From Imbricaverruca yamaguchii (lineage: Eukaryota; Arthropoda; Thecostraca; Neoverrucidae), in contig JAOTOL010001392.1 in NCBI GenBank assembly GCA_034440575.1, positions 302,001 through 366,000 on the forward strand: a stretch of 64,000 nucleotides of DNA. Direction: 5' to 3'. Shown here piece after piece: positions 33,915 to 45,774 of this stretch. The position numbers and the translations under genes were made by a program. A model generated the notes under the pieces. That model was not told the origin of the DNA and did not search any database. It worked only from the letters and a program-made list of their open reading frames with translations. Within the stretch, counting starts at the first letter, position 1. Every line of letters starts with the position of its first letter.

Positions 33915-33970
<56 letters not shown>
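33915..33970. repeat. (AT)n microsatellite
   Basis: About 28 AT dinucleotides. Confidence 0.95.
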
Positions 33971-33972
<2 letters not shown>

Positions 33973-34662
33973 TTCGAAACAATGGGCCAATGCACCAGAT
34001 ACCCAGGAAAAAGCAAGCTCTCGCACAAATAATAATTCAATCGTGTGACTTAGACAGTTGTTACAATCCTATTTGAAGCCACCTGGCATCCACTATTGAA
34101 TTATCCTGTGGTTGCGTTGGAGGCTGGCACGAGACACTGCATACTAGGGCTCGGTGAGATGCCTTTGGTCATGATTAAATACACATTTGAACTTGGGCTC
34201 AGTTTTTTTCTGATGTAAAATGTAATTTTAAAGTGGGGCTGTATGGTATATAAAAAACGATTTGAGCCTTCCTTCTGTAGTTAAAATGCACTTTTATGAA
34301 AATAGTTCGGTACACCACCGATATCAGCTCTCAATGACATGGAAGAGTGGCTTCTTATTTCAAGAAATAATTATATATGCTTGATATAGCAAGGATATGC
34401 TGTCACAAAGCCATTATTTTGAAATAAGCCTCTTCTGAAGGGCATTGATAATGATATAGGGCAATTTATCAGCACGCACTTAGACTTACCTGGCCCTACT
34501 CAAGGAAAAAGCGTCAGGTTACAAGGTTTCATTCTTGGATCTATTAGATTTGTTGTATTTGAGTTATTTTAAAACATTTACTATTATCTATATGGGTCCT
34601 TCGAGACATCTAATAGAGTATTATATGTACTGTCATATGTTACAGCCTTAGCCAGCCAGAGG
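33971..34662. other. no feature seen
   Basis: AT-rich unique sequence. Confidence 0.45.
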
Positions 34663-34840
34663 CGGATCTAGCCGCTTGATTTGGGAGGGAAAAACTAGTA
34701 AAAATAGTTTTTTTCCCATTTGCCCCCCTCTTTTCCATATACCTACCATGCATTTGCGGCAAGTTTTAAGGGGGCTAAAATGCATTCCACCACTTCAGAT
34801 TGCTTAGCCCCATTGCCCCCCCCCTCCCATAGATCAAAAA
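34663..34840 (+). mobile_element. decayed hAT-like MITE, left end only
   Basis: CAGAGGCGGATCTAG resembles the left end CAGTGGCGGATCCAG of the MITE family. C/G-rich runs follow (GCCCCCC) but no matching right end is visible. Confidence 0.35.
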
Positions 34841-35092
34841 GTGTAACCAGCACAAACCCAAACCATCAACTGCCTTCCACTGCACAAGTCAGTGCAGCTG
34901 TGACCGTCATAAACAGCACAGCGAAGCGGATATTCGCATTTATCTAACACAATATTCATACATCTGTACCATCAGATTCTTGCTGATCACGCAATTTTAA
35001 TGTGCCTTTTAATGACGATTTGAATGTGCCAATTTTAATGTGCCTTCTTTTTTTCAGGTTTCGATATTCGAGCAAGAAGCCAGACTACAGAG

Positions 35093-37456
35093 ATGGTCAC
35101 GGCCAGTCCAGGGGGCTCTAAAGCCAAGCCAAAGACCAGGAATGAATCTGGCAGCAAGTTGAGTGATTTTGTTGGAAAGGGGAAGGAGTTTATCCCGAGT
35201 GAAGTGCCGACCGTGAGAACTGTGATCCAGAGGGGTATTCTGATCAAGGAGCAGCTAATGATTGAGGAAGAGAGAGGCAAGAAGAACATCAGTGTGGGGG
35301 AGATTGCTAAGGAGCTGGCTCCCCTGATCCTGGCCCAGTGGCATAGATCTAATGCCAAGTTCTGCCCTCCAGTGATCATTCAAGAGAAGAGTCTCGTGAC
35401 AAAGGTGGGGAGGCTCTGGAGAAGAGTGGAAGAAGTTGCCCTGGGGAGGGCGAAGCAGGCAGAGAGGAAGAAGGTGGTGGATATGTTGGACAACTTGATG
35501 GACATTACCACCTGCCCCCACACCATCCTGCTCTGCCACGAGCCCGGATCTGGCTGCCCCGGCAAGGAGTGCCAGACCAAGGCTCACATCAAGTGCTCCT
35601 GCCCCCAGGCCAGCAAGGTACCGGTGATGGAGCTCAGGTGGATGTCTGCCCAGAGAGCTAAAAGGGGAGAAAAGTCCAAAATGATGATGGGAAGTGATGA
35701 CAAGAAAGAATCTGGGCGTCAGCAAAAAGCAGCTAAACGAAAAGCTGCAGGGAAGGAAGCAGACATGAAGAGGATGAGGAAGCAGGAGGAGGTGGAGAGC
35801 AGGCTGATGGATCAGCAAGAGGAAGTAAACCAGCTCATGTGTCAGGGAGGATCGGGGGAAGAGGATGAAGAGGTGTTTGAACCGCCTGCTAGTGTGGCGA
35901 AGGAGCAGGAGGAGGATGCCAGGAGACTGGTGGATGTCCTCTTGGAGGAGAGGCTGGGTGACGCCGCCTGGCTCGTGCTGAGGTACCTGGAGAGTCCGGG
36001 ACCCAGGAGGAACACCATGCTAGTGCTGAACACGGCCAGGGCGAGCCTCAGGTGCGGAGTGTCCCCGACAGCAGCTGCAGCCATAGCCACAGACTTCCTC
36101 AAGGACCTCATTGCTGCTGGGCACTTGGCTCCTGAAATGTCCTACCTGGCTTGCGACCCCAGCAAGCTCGTCAGGGCCAGGAAGAGAGCTATGCTCGGGG
36201 CCCAGGAGAAGGACCAGGAAAGGCACGTGACGGACAAGATAGTGGGCATGGGCTACGACGGGAGGAGGGACCCCCGCACCCGGGCAATGGTTGCTGACAG
36301 CTCGGGGAAACTGAAGATGATGATGATCAAGGAAGATCACGAGTCTGTAACTGAAGAGCCAAGTGGAAGGTATCTGGCTCACTTCGTGCCTCAGCCACCA
36401 ATCCATCCCGAGAAGCCAGCTTTGAAGGTTGCTCAGGCCTTGTATGAACTGCTGAAAAAGCACAACTCCATCGACTCCCTCCAGATCCTGATGGGTGACT
36501 CCACCAACCAGAACACAGGGTGGAGAGGGGGAACCCACGCCCACCTAGAGAAGCTGCTGGGGAGAAAGCTGTTCTGGGCCATCTGCTGCCTCCACACGAA
36601 CGAACTTCCTCTGCGGCACCTCATCACAGCCATTGACGGTCCCACCAGCTCGGACAAGGGGTTCATGGGACCGGTCTGTTCCCTCCTCCCTAAGGTGAAC
36701 GAGATGGCCTACAACTCCAGCTTCAAGAAGCTGCCGGGAGGTGAGGAGTTGATCACCATCCCCGAAGAGGTACTGGGGAATATGAGCACGGATCAGAAGA
36801 CCTGCTACAAGCTGGTTCAGGCAGTGAAGACTGGACATCTCCCACCCGCTTTGCAAGATATGCAGTGTGGCCAACTCTGTCACGCCAGGTGGCTCACCAC
36901 AGGGCAGCGGCTCGTATTCATGTGGACCAGGAAGCATGGCCTCTCAGGGCAGAACCTGAAGACCCTGGAGATTCTCGTCAAGTTCTGTCTGGAGTTCTAC
37001 CTCAAGTTGTACTATGATTTGAAGGTCAAGCACTTCATCGTCGACGCGCCCTACCACATCCTGACCAGCCTCCGGATCCTGAAGAACCAGCCCAATAAGG
37101 TCAAGGACGCAGTGACCTTCTACGTGCGAACTGGGGCCTGGTACTCCCACTCCGAGTGTCTCCTCCTCTCCCTCCTTGCCAGTTCTGATCCAGAGGACAG
37201 GAAGTTTGCGGTGAACCAGATCCTTACGCTCAGGAGAGATGGAGAGTACGGAGACACAAGTGTCCGGCCGAGGGTTACACCCAAGCTGAACCTGTCGGCC
37301 ACCACGCTGATCGACCTGGTCGCCTGGAAGCCGGGGGAAGTGCAGGAGCCCAGCTTCACCTGCTCCCACTCCAAGGCGGAGATCCAGGGCTTCCTGGCGG
37401 AGCCTTTCATTCCCCGAAGTTCTCCTGCCACACCCAGTCCACCGAGCGGTGTGTGA
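35093..37456 (+). CDS. unnamed family protein (HTNELPLRHL type), probably transposon-derived
   Basis: One 787-codon frame, much more GC-rich than its flanks. A strong acceptor (CTTCTTTTTTTCAG, exon from 35058) precedes it with the frame still open, so the ATG may be internal. In order: basic N-terminus; a Cys/His cluster at about 140-172 (CPHTILLC, CPGKEC, HIKCSC) that could bind zinc; a charged K/E-rich coil region at about 190-280; GDSTNQNTGWRGG at about 468; HTNELPLRHL at about 500; HARWLTTGQR at about 599. The D-N-TG-G block and the RWLTT block recall RNase H-fold transposases. I recognise the pattern from repeated, unnamed arthropod ORFs but know no function. Past the stop the family C-terminus continues in two other frames to a TAA at 37583-37585 (VKLVTEA, then RDGYIRARL, FTTKKHILTTF), so this copy carries two frameshifts. 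Confidence 0.75.
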   Translation: MVTASPGGSKAKPKTRNESGSKLSDFVGKGKEFIPSEVPTVRTVIQRGILIKEQLMIEEERGKKNISVGEIAKELAPLILAQWHRSNAKFCPPVIIQEKSLVTKVGRLWRRVEEVALGRAKQAERKKVVDMLDNLMDITTCPHTILLCHEPGSGCPGKECQTKAHIKCSCPQASKVPVMELRWMSAQRAKRGEKSKMMMGSDDKKESGRQQKAAKRKAAGKEADMKRMRKQEEVESRLMDQQEEVNQLMCQGGSGEEDEEVFEPPASVAKEQEEDARRLVDVLLEERLGDAAWLVLRYLESPGPRRNTMLVLNTARASLRCGVSPTAAAAIATDFLKDLIAAGHLAPEMSYLACDPSKLVRARKRAMLGAQEKDQERHVTDKIVGMGYDGRRDPRTRAMVADSSGKLKMMMIKEDHESVTEEPSGRYLAHFVPQPPIHPEKPALKVAQALYELLKKHNSIDSLQILMGDSTNQNTGWRGGTHAHLEKLLGRKLFWAICCLHTNELPLRHLITAIDGPTSSDKGFMGPVCSLLPKVNEMAYNSSFKKLPGGEELITIPEEVLGNMSTDQKTCYKLVQAVKTGHLPPALQDMQCGQLCHARWLTTGQRLVFMWTRKHGLSGQNLKTLEILVKFCLEFYLKLYYDLKVKHFIVDAPYHILTSLRILKNQPNKVKDAVTFYVRTGAWYSHSECLLLSLLASSDPEDRKFAVNQILTLRRDGEYGDTSVRPRVTPKLNLSATTLIDLVAWKPGEVQEPSFTCSHSKAEIQGFLAEPFIPRSSPATPSPPSGV

Positions 37457-37599
37457 AGCTGGTGACGGAGGCAGCGGCAGCGTGTGCGGGCGGAGGCTCG
37501 GGACGGCTACATCCGAGCACGGCTCCAGCACAGGGAGATCATGCCTGTGTTCACCACGAAGAAGCACATCCTCACAACCTTTTAAGGCCAGCTCCACCC

Positions 37600-37790
37600 T
37601 GTTGGGAATGGCTTAGCTAAGTTGGTAAGGCGGTAAGCGACCTGCTGTATTTAAGGTCCCTGGTTAAATTATCGGCGGGTGTCATAAAAAGCAATAGGGT
37701 CTTCCACATCCTCCACTATTGGCCGCCAAATAATGCTACTGTGTGATGAAGTGCGACGAACCCACAATAACAACAACAGTCCACCCTGTC
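37600..37790 (+). mobile_element. tRNA-derived SINE
   Basis: A-box-like TAGCTAAGTTGGTAAGG and a decayed B box (TGGTTAAATTATC) head the element; it ends in AATAACAACAACA. The A-box head and the CAACAACA ending recall the SINE at 9.45 kb. It begins 15 bp after the family stop codon at 37585. Confidence 0.55.
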
Positions 37791-38583
37791 TGTGATGGTT
37801 TCTACATACAATACATTAATCGTTTGTGGAATCTAGAATAATGTGGATCTGTTTGTTCGAATAGTCGACTCCTGTCTCCAGACAGATGGTGACTTAGATG
37901 GCGCTCTTTATGTTCTTGATCATTCTGATGTTGATCAGGATGTCTAGATATGCTTCCAGTGAAGACTTAGGGGGCATGAGGAATGAGGATTCCACAAAGG
38001 TATAACACACGGTGTCAAAGCATGAAAAACGGATGCTACAGAGGTAGCCTTTCAAATAAAGGCAATAGCCCGAACAGCCACTGAAGGGGAATTTCCTTCT
38101 AAATCTTAACGTGCGAATTTACTACGGAAGGAAGGCTCAAATAGAAAAAGTGTAGAAGACAAACAACCCTAAAATTCAATTTTACATAGGGAAAAAGGTG
38201 AGCTAAACTTGATGTGCACATTAGAAAATGTCACCGAGCCCTACTGCATACTTTACAGAGCTATGAGCATCACATGGATTTCCTTTGTTGTGTGCAACGA
38301 CAATAGATGTCGATTGTTATTTCATGCAAGCATATTTTCCGTTGCTGCATAGCTTTACAGATTTAATTTTTATACTGCTCGGGACATTCGTCGGAGAAAC
38401 GGAGTCGTTTTCCTTGGCCTGATGATATTTACACTAAGTGGAGTATTCATTCTGACTGAAATTCAGCTCCTGCAGACGTGCAATGTGTCGGCAGGAGAGT
38501 CAGAAGCCGTGCTATGTATTGCTAAGTGAGCCAGAAGCCGTGTAGCGTGTCGGGAAGAGAAAACAAAATGGCATGTTTCACGA
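37791..38583. other. no feature seen
   Basis: Unique AT-rich sequence. Confidence 0.45.
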
Positions 38584-39228
38584 ACTATGCCAAACACACG
38601 GGTACGTCTCACGCACCATGCCAAACACACAGATACGTCTCACGCACTATGCCAAACACACAGATACGTCTCACGCACTATGCCAAACACACAGATACGT
38701 CTCACGCACTATGCCAAACACACAGGCATGTTTCACGCACTATGCCAAACACACAGATACGCCTCACGTACTATGCCAAACACACAGGCATGTTTCACGC
38801 ACTATGCCAAACACACAGATACGCCTCACGCACTATGCCAAGCACACAGATACGCCTCACGCACCATGCCAAACACACAGGCGTGTTTCACGCACTATGC
38901 CAAACACACAGGCATGTTTCGTGCACTATGCCAAACACACAGATACGCCTCACGCACCATGCCAAACACACAGGCGTGTTTCACGTACTATGCCAAACAC
39001 ACAGGCATGTTTCGTGCACTATGCCAAACACACAGATACGCCTCACGCACTATGCCAAACCCACAGGCGCGTTTCACGCACTGTGCCAAACACACAGATA
39101 CGCCTCACGCACTATGCCAAACACACAGATACGCCTCACGCACTATGCCAAGCACACAGGCGTGTTTCACGCACTATGCCAAACACACAGATACGCCTCA
39201 CGCACTATGCCAAACACACATGCATGTC
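38584..39228. repeat. 31-bp minisatellite, about 21 copies
   Basis: Unit: GCCAAACACACAGATACG followed by TCTCACGCACTAT. Variants AGATACG and AGGCATG/AGGCGTG split the units into subfamilies that alternate. 31 is not a multiple of three, so each frame cycles through all three readings and all stay open (230-252 codons). Confidence 0.95.
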
Positions 39229-39929
39229 ACACAGTCTCACGTCTCACACAGACCCCCCCCCCCACTCCCACCTCAGTGACCTGATTTCCCACCGTAGCTA
39301 AGCTTCGGTGCTCATTAGTTCAGCATTACTGTGGGGTATAGCTCCCATTATGAAGTAGGCGGCTGTGGGGTACAGCTCTGCGGCTCTGTCGCGACTGGAT
39401 GACCAGCAGCAGGCAGGGCTGCTGGCGTATACTCCGGCAGATGCACTAACAGCAAGAAGGATAGCTTGCGTGCTGCATCAGACATACCAAGAGCAAGAAA
39501 GATAGCTTCTATGCTCCGCCAGACGAACCAAAAGCAAAAAGTTTGACATTCATGAATGGTGTAAATGATGTTTAACTTTATGGCAAGGCATAACTTGAGT
39601 GCTCAAGAGCTTGTGCAGAAAGGACGGGAGCTTATGGGAGAGCAGAGTAAAGCGGAGTGTATGACAGTCGCCGATTTTTGCACTGGCCAGTGGCTTGATC
39701 GTACTCGAACCACATATGATGCCTAATTCGCGGTTTGCTCAATTCCCATCATATGTTGTCGTGTATTGGTACATGTTGGTAAGTGTTGTTTGGAAGCATG
39801 CAGACACCTTCGGACGTGTTAGATGTAAATCTGCCCGGCTACTTTATCTGTTTGCTTATTGCTGGGATGCTTATGCAACGAAGTTAGTTTTCGGGGCATC
39901 TAAATCCTCTAAATTCATCCCCCTGTCCA
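39229..39929. other. no feature seen except a C10 run
   Basis: Homopolymer C at about 39246. No supported coding. Confidence 0.4.
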
Positions 39930-40690
39930 CTCAGTTCCTGTCCCGACAAGCTTGCGGCACGTACCCTGTGTCCCTCCGTCGCATACCTATCGGCCGACGC
40001 CCAGACGAGGTCGGCCAGTGAACATTGCTCGCCCTGGCTTCCGGCCACAGCCACCGACCGTCCCGGTCACAGCCAAGGTGATCCCCAGTACCCCGGCGCG
40101 CACCGCCGTCGTCGTCAGATGGTGAATGCCATGTGAAGTGACGTGACGTCAGTGGGTGATGTAGGAGCCCTATGGACAGGTGTGTCAATGATGTATATAC
40201 CAGCTGTCAGTGGGCTGTGGCGAATTGCACGTCGTAAGTCGCTAGGGTGTCAGGCACTGTGTCGCCAGACAGAGGCTACAGTGCCGCCCCTCTGCCAATC
40301 AGTTGTTGTTAAGCAACGTCCTGTGAAATGCATACAGCTCACTGTCCGACCCCCATACCGCGCGAGCCTAACAAAGGCCAGTCTCTGGATTCCATCAGAG
40401 GCGGCTCTGATATCTGACTCTGAGCTGACGTGTGTCAGATGGACAGCGCGAGCCATTGTTCCGACTCTGGGCCGATGCCCGGGCCACGCGATCAGTAGTG
40501 ACGTGCTGGTCACATGGTAACGACGTACTGTCTGTCACTTCGGACGCGCCGCGAGAGGCACTCGTTCATTCTCTCGTCGACGGGCGGTCGCCCCCCCCCG
40601 GGCGGTCGCCCCTCGGGCGGGCCCGGCCTGTCCTGCCCTGCCCTGCCCCACACGTTGGTACTAAGGTACGCTTGGACTCTGTCGGACTCG
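39930..40690. other. GC-rich island
   Basis: CpG-rich with C/G homopolymers at about 40589 and CCCTGCCCTGCCC at about 40640. Overlapping frames on both strands are compositional. Confidence 0.4.
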
Positions 40691-41989
40691 CTATGTCGGT
40701 AGAGATATAGAGTAAGGGTGATTGTTGACCTGTCAATATGAAGCCATTGTATTAATACCTGTATCACGCTGCGCTATTAACGACTCAAGCATCTTGGCCG
40801 TTGTTTGACTAATAGCTCAATATAGAAGTGCTGGCTTTGGAGGTGCGTGTCAAGAGATGTGAGACCAGAGCTATGAAATTGGAAGCTGCTAGCTGGTGAA
40901 ATAATTATCCCGGGGATATCGTAACGCTGAGGTCCATAGTCAATTCACGTGCCTAATGGAAGTTTACCTCAAACAAAGTGGGGAAATGTCTCAAAAGGCT
41001 CTGGGGAGCAAAACTTCCCTACACTTATTGTTGGTTTTAGTATCGGTGATTTTTATGTCTTACGATTACCCGCGTACGAACACGCATTTTTACCCGTTAT
41101 GGAGGGGCTGAGAACCAGCTGCTGGTACATGGGGAGTTGGAAAAGCTTTCCTGTTTTGTGGTAATATTCAGCAGACACTAAGTCGTTTGCTGTCATATTG
41201 CTGCATAATCGCAGCGACATGGCTCCATAGCGAACCGACATATTACTTCAGATGTAAATGGGACCAGGAAGAGCATCATCCAACATTTAGAGGGGAACCA
41301 AAGTATTTATCTCACATGCGTTCAAACCAATAGTCACAGCTAATATTGTTGCAGGATAGAGGAACACGATGCTGAAGGATGCTCTGTAAGCGCTAATGCG
41401 ATGCACTGCCTATCTGTGACTGTAGCAGCCCATAGCATGCACGTCGTAATGCACTTTGGCGAGGGGAAAAGAGACGAGAGGTCGATTTTTTCTTCATGCA
41501 ACACCATGTGCGGAATGTTAGATGTCACGAAGTTTGATGGGCCGCGTCCACAAGCTGCCCACCGTGGCGACGCCCACAGCTCACAGCCCACAGCCCACAG
41601 CCCACAGCCCACAGCCCACAGGGCCGATATGGCGGTTGCTCTCTGAAATCGAGAACAAAAATGATCACCCCTATACTATTGCAGAGAAGTAAAGGACTTC
41701 AATTACATGCTCCCGTGCCATCAACGTCTAACTGGTTTCTTCACCGATGCATCTGTGTAAATGGGCAAAATTAGAAAAGGTGACCGTAGAGAAACAATTT
41801 GTCCTTTCACATTCTCATGGCTGTATTGCTCATCACAATGTGCTACAACGCTCTGTGCAGAACATAAACGCCCAGTGTATTTTCCCTCATACGCCTAGCT
41901 GTTCTTCACACGCGGAGATTGACAGCAACAGGCAGAGCGTCCAGATAAATAATCATCTCGCACCCAGCCGGTCGCCCCTCCCCCTCTTC
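40691..41989. other. noncoding; short (CCCACAG)n at about 41577-41620
   Basis: About five CCCACAG heptamers lie in otherwise unremarkable sequence. Confidence 0.45.
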
Positions 41990-42880
41990 CACGTCCCGGC
42001 GGGTGCGACAAAAGGCGGCAGCGCAAATTGCGTCATCGTAATGGCGTCCACGCTGCCAGCAGCGTACGTGGCTCTGCGGCTGCAGCTGCAGTCCCAGCTG
42101 CAGTGATGTCCGACCACGGCTGGCGGCTCTGGTCCGCCAGCGGCGTGGGCCCGCAGTCGTGACCTTCACATCTGCCGACAGGAAACGGCAGTCAGTGCGT
42201 CCCAGCCGGCCAGACTTCGTCACGGTGCCGCCGAAATCGACGCCGCGCACATAACTCATCGACATCAATATCGGGCCCTTTCTTTATATTCTGACGTAAA
42301 ATATAACGGGCCATAATTTTCGGCTTTTCTATGGGCATATGGCAGTTTCTACCATCCGCCGGCGCATAAATCTGTCTTTGAGCATTATGAGAGGAAAAAA
42401 GCATCAATCAGATGGCAGCCGCGCTGCCAGCTGGCCATGTCGTGTGATTTACGGTCCCCACACCGAGATGACGCGCCGCCATCTTTGACGATTTGCCATA
42501 AATTCGCACATTTTATGGCATTAACTTGTCGACATAACTCGCGGCCGGCGTCATTTGTGACACTGGCAGCATTATTTACGCGATATTTTAACGATTAGGA
42601 TCATTGGGAATCAGGATCACGGTCGCCGCAAGCGGCGGGCCATTCAGTGTGCTCGTCACGTGACTTGACACTTATCATCGGCCGGCAGCCGGCGATAACT
42701 CGCGGCCAGCCACATGAGGACCGGCCGGCCCACCGACGGCCAAACAAGACCTGGCTGTCGGCGCGCCGGGCGGAGCAGCATAGCAGACTGGACCGGCAAC
42801 AAGCCGACAGGCGTGGCAGGACGCGCTGATACCACGGGGGAGCCCGGCCATATAGTGACTGGGTCTTGGGAGCACGGGTG
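41990..42880. promoter_or_regulatory. GC-rich island with AT-rich, homeobox-type sites; possible cis-regulatory block
   Basis: CpG-rich DNA alternates with short AT-rich stretches. CCATAAATTC and TTTTATGGCATTAA (about 42495-42526) resemble Hox/Cdx-type sites, and there are TGCAGCTGCAG E-box palindromes at about 42085. No exon is seen. Purely suggestive. Confidence 0.2.
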
Positions 42881-43321
42881 GAGCGATTCCAAAATGATGG
42901 GGAAGGGGCAAGCACATTTTATTTCTAGTTTCTTTATTAGATAGTTATTATATTATATTTTTTTCTAGTCAAAAACTTGGTCCATGCTAAACATAACCAA
43001 CATTGGGGAAGGGGAGGGGGCACCGGGAAAGTGTTCCCCACAAGTTTGGAAAGTTCTACCTTTCCTTGGGAGGCTTAGGCTGGAGGAGGTGCCATCAAAA
43101 CTTTCGTTGGAACGTCAAGTCGATCGCCTTCGAGACCATTAAAATGCAGCCTGAGGCGACATAGAAGGCAAGTTCGTCAGGGGAGCTGGCCAGCTTTGAT
43201 GTTATTGGGCTTTACTAGCGGTAGTGGTGATGGTGGGTAGAGTTGCAGAATGCCAGAATACTTCCTCCATATTGCAGACAAATGGCTTACTTTTTGTTGT
43301 CTGATTCCGCCCTTTAATACG
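42881..43321. other. no supported feature
   Basis: G-rich stretches (GGGGAAGGGGAGGGGG at about 43006). Nothing coding. Confidence 0.4.
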
Positions 43322-43503
43322 CACTGGCGGGTCTTGGCGGGGCTAGGGCATGCTCCCCTTGATGGAGATGTGGCGCCCCTCCAGGACTTTTCAGTGCAAC
43401 CCTTTGCTCAATGAGTTTTCACCCGATGGAATGGAAAAGACTAGAGAAATGGCGCACCTTCAAAGCAAGTGCTCTACTATCAAAATTCCTGGATCCGCCA
43501 CTG
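43322..43503 (+). mobile_element. hAT-like MITE
   Basis: Left end CACTGGCGGGTCTTG and right end CTGGATCCGCCACTG. Flanks TTAATACG (43314-43321) and TTAAAAGG (43504-43511) match at 6 of 8. The interior (CGCCCCTCCAGGACT, GTGCAACCC, TCACCCGATGG) aligns with the element at 13420-13712, so both belong to one family. No coding. Confidence 0.6.
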
Positions 43504-43689
43504 TTAAAAGGTCAAGGCTCCTTTGGAGCCAGAGGCCCAACACCTGAGCACTTGACTATTTTCACAGGCGCCCAGATGGAGGGGTGGGGCTTATATATGT
43601 TTTCGAAGTCCATGTTCATATTTGAGAACTGAGAAGTCTTACCCAGGTGAAAGGACAACAAAGGATATGTCTTGAATGGTTTTACAAGA

Positions 43690-44050
43690 CCCCTCAGAGG
43701 GTAGTTGTTTCTTCTTTGAGACGCATGAGGGTACTTCAAGACCTGTGAGGGCTCCTTTGAGACGTCTGAGGGTACTTCGAGACCTGTGAGGGCTCCTTTG
43801 ATACCTATGATGGTACTTTGAGACATCTGAGGGCTCGTTTGAGACGAATGAGAGCCCTCCTGAGATGTGCGTAGGCTATTTTGAGGTCTGCTGGGGACCA
43901 TTGGTGTATCTGAAAGGACTATTCTGGGCCTTACCAGGCCCCTTTGTTGCCCGACAGGGGCCCTCTAAGACCCATCAGGATCCCCTTGATGTCTATAAGG
44001 ATCCCTTGAGGATCCCTTTGAGACGTGTCAGGTCCTCTGCAGGCAGCCAG
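43690..44050. repeat. degenerate minisatellite of about 32-bp units
   Basis: Units of the type TTTGAGACNTCTGAGGGTNC; about eight copies to 43870, then decayed pieces. Confidence 0.65.
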
Positions 44051-44699
44051 AATCGCCAAAATTATGTTAAGGCCCTTGTGGGATTAGAACTCTTCTGATA
44101 TTTCCACGGGACCTTTTGAGGTACGCGAGTTCCACGTTGTAGCCCGGGACGGAGCATTGTGGTATGTGGATAGACCATTCAGAGTATGTCAAGCGTTCCT
44201 ACAGTTCTCTGGTTTATGAGGATCCATTTGTGATATGTGAGGCCCTTTATAAATGCTTATAATTAATTAGGTTATTTAGCGTCTAGAAAGAAGAAAAAGG
44301 GTTCGTGTAAATGGCTAGTATGAAACCCTCTTCAAAATATTTAGAGCGTTCTTCCACCCTGCTCCTACTTTTTCCTCGTCACCGCAGAACCATTCCTGAG
44401 AACCACGTCCCCTGAGGACATTTGTTTCCATTGACACAATACTTGGGATGCCCCTGGCAATGTCACCCTTAGTATGCTGGCCTGAATATACTGAGCGGTA
44501 TTGCGCTTTTTGTACGTATTCCTAAATTTATTGACGCATATACAGGTGCAGACATAATGAACACCCTATTGTCTAAACATCTGGTGTGCAATATTTGGGA
44601 TTTTTTATCACGTGAATTTTATTACGATTCGATCATGATTCGAAGTTGTCAACGAACATTAAACACCAAGTCGTTTCCGAGTTGATTCTGAGTAAGCCA
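44051..44699. other. no feature seen
   Basis: Unremarkable AT-rich sequence. Confidence 0.4.
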
Positions 44700-44835
44700 C
44701 GTCTCGACAGAAAACAGTGAACAAAGCAGCATTGCACAAAGTAGGATTGAACAATACAATACTGAACAAAGCAGCATTGAACAAATAAGCATTGAACAAA
44801 TAAGCATTTAAAAAATTAACATTGAACAAAGCAAC
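44700..44835. repeat. short 15-16-bp tandem repeat
   Basis: About eight variants of AACAAAGCAGCATTG / AACAAATAAGCATTG. Confidence 0.8.
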
Positions 44836-45774
44836 ACAGCATCCTAAATGAGATATACACCACATACACCAGACCTCATTTTGACTACTGTGATGCTATT
44901 TACGATGGACAAATTACAATCCAAGACGCGACACAATTTGAGACACTACAAGCCAGAGCAGGATGGCACTAACTATGGCACTCATTAGGTCATCCACTAA
45001 CAATATTATACTGTGCTTAGAATGAATCTGACTATATTCCAGACGACGCATGCACAAGCGGATACTTTATCAGAAGCTAACTTAGAACAGAACACACCAC
45101 AACATAACACGTGTTTGAGGTACGATAGTACCTCTAACACGTGTTTGCGAGATAGATAGGGACCTTTGTAACGCGAACCATCACACAGTAACTGTAAACC
45201 ATACATCATCTTCCCTGAACCGGACACAGCTCACACGGAAGTGTTACCGACGTCATGCGCTTCAAGTTAAACCGATCAGTGTTTCGCAGTGGGACAGCTT
45301 TCGGTGTAGGCGCCACGTACACAAACTTGTGAAACAGGGTCCAGGTGTAAACTGTCTGTGTGACGTCATAATAGCAGGGTCAATCCGGCGCATGCCATTG
45401 GCGCATTAGCGTTCACGCGCTCTAACAAGTCGCCAGGGAGCGGCGGGCCAAAAGAAGACAAATAGTGAGAAAAGCAAGCATGTTAGGCGCCGCACGTGCT
45501 TCATTTTTCCTGCTGCTTGCCCAGTGCACATAATTGTAATTTCCACCTAATGCGTCATCATTAGATTGTCGGTAGCATTTAGGGGCAGCCGGCGACACTC
45601 GACATCTGCGGCAGGGCCGCCGCCGATGGAGGCGGCCATGACTGATGGACGGGTGATGGACGTTTGTGGCGAGTGGCTGACCTGGAAGGTCTGCCAAGTG
45701 GCGCCTCACTGTCGGCTTTTTGACTGTCGAGGAGGTCACAGAGGGCGCCACCCGCAGCCGCCCGCGCGACACGA
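44836..45774. other. noncoding; GC-rich from about 45570
   Basis: AT-rich then CpG-rich. No motif-bearing frame. Confidence 0.4.

Noticed and set aside
35255..37597. Long minus frames (up to 217 codons) opposite the 787-codon gene
   Set aside because: Shadows of the GC-rich coding strand; no motif of their own.
38526..39301. Three plus frames of 230-252 codons with CQTHRYASRTMP repeats
   Set aside because: 31-bp minisatellite read in rotating frames.
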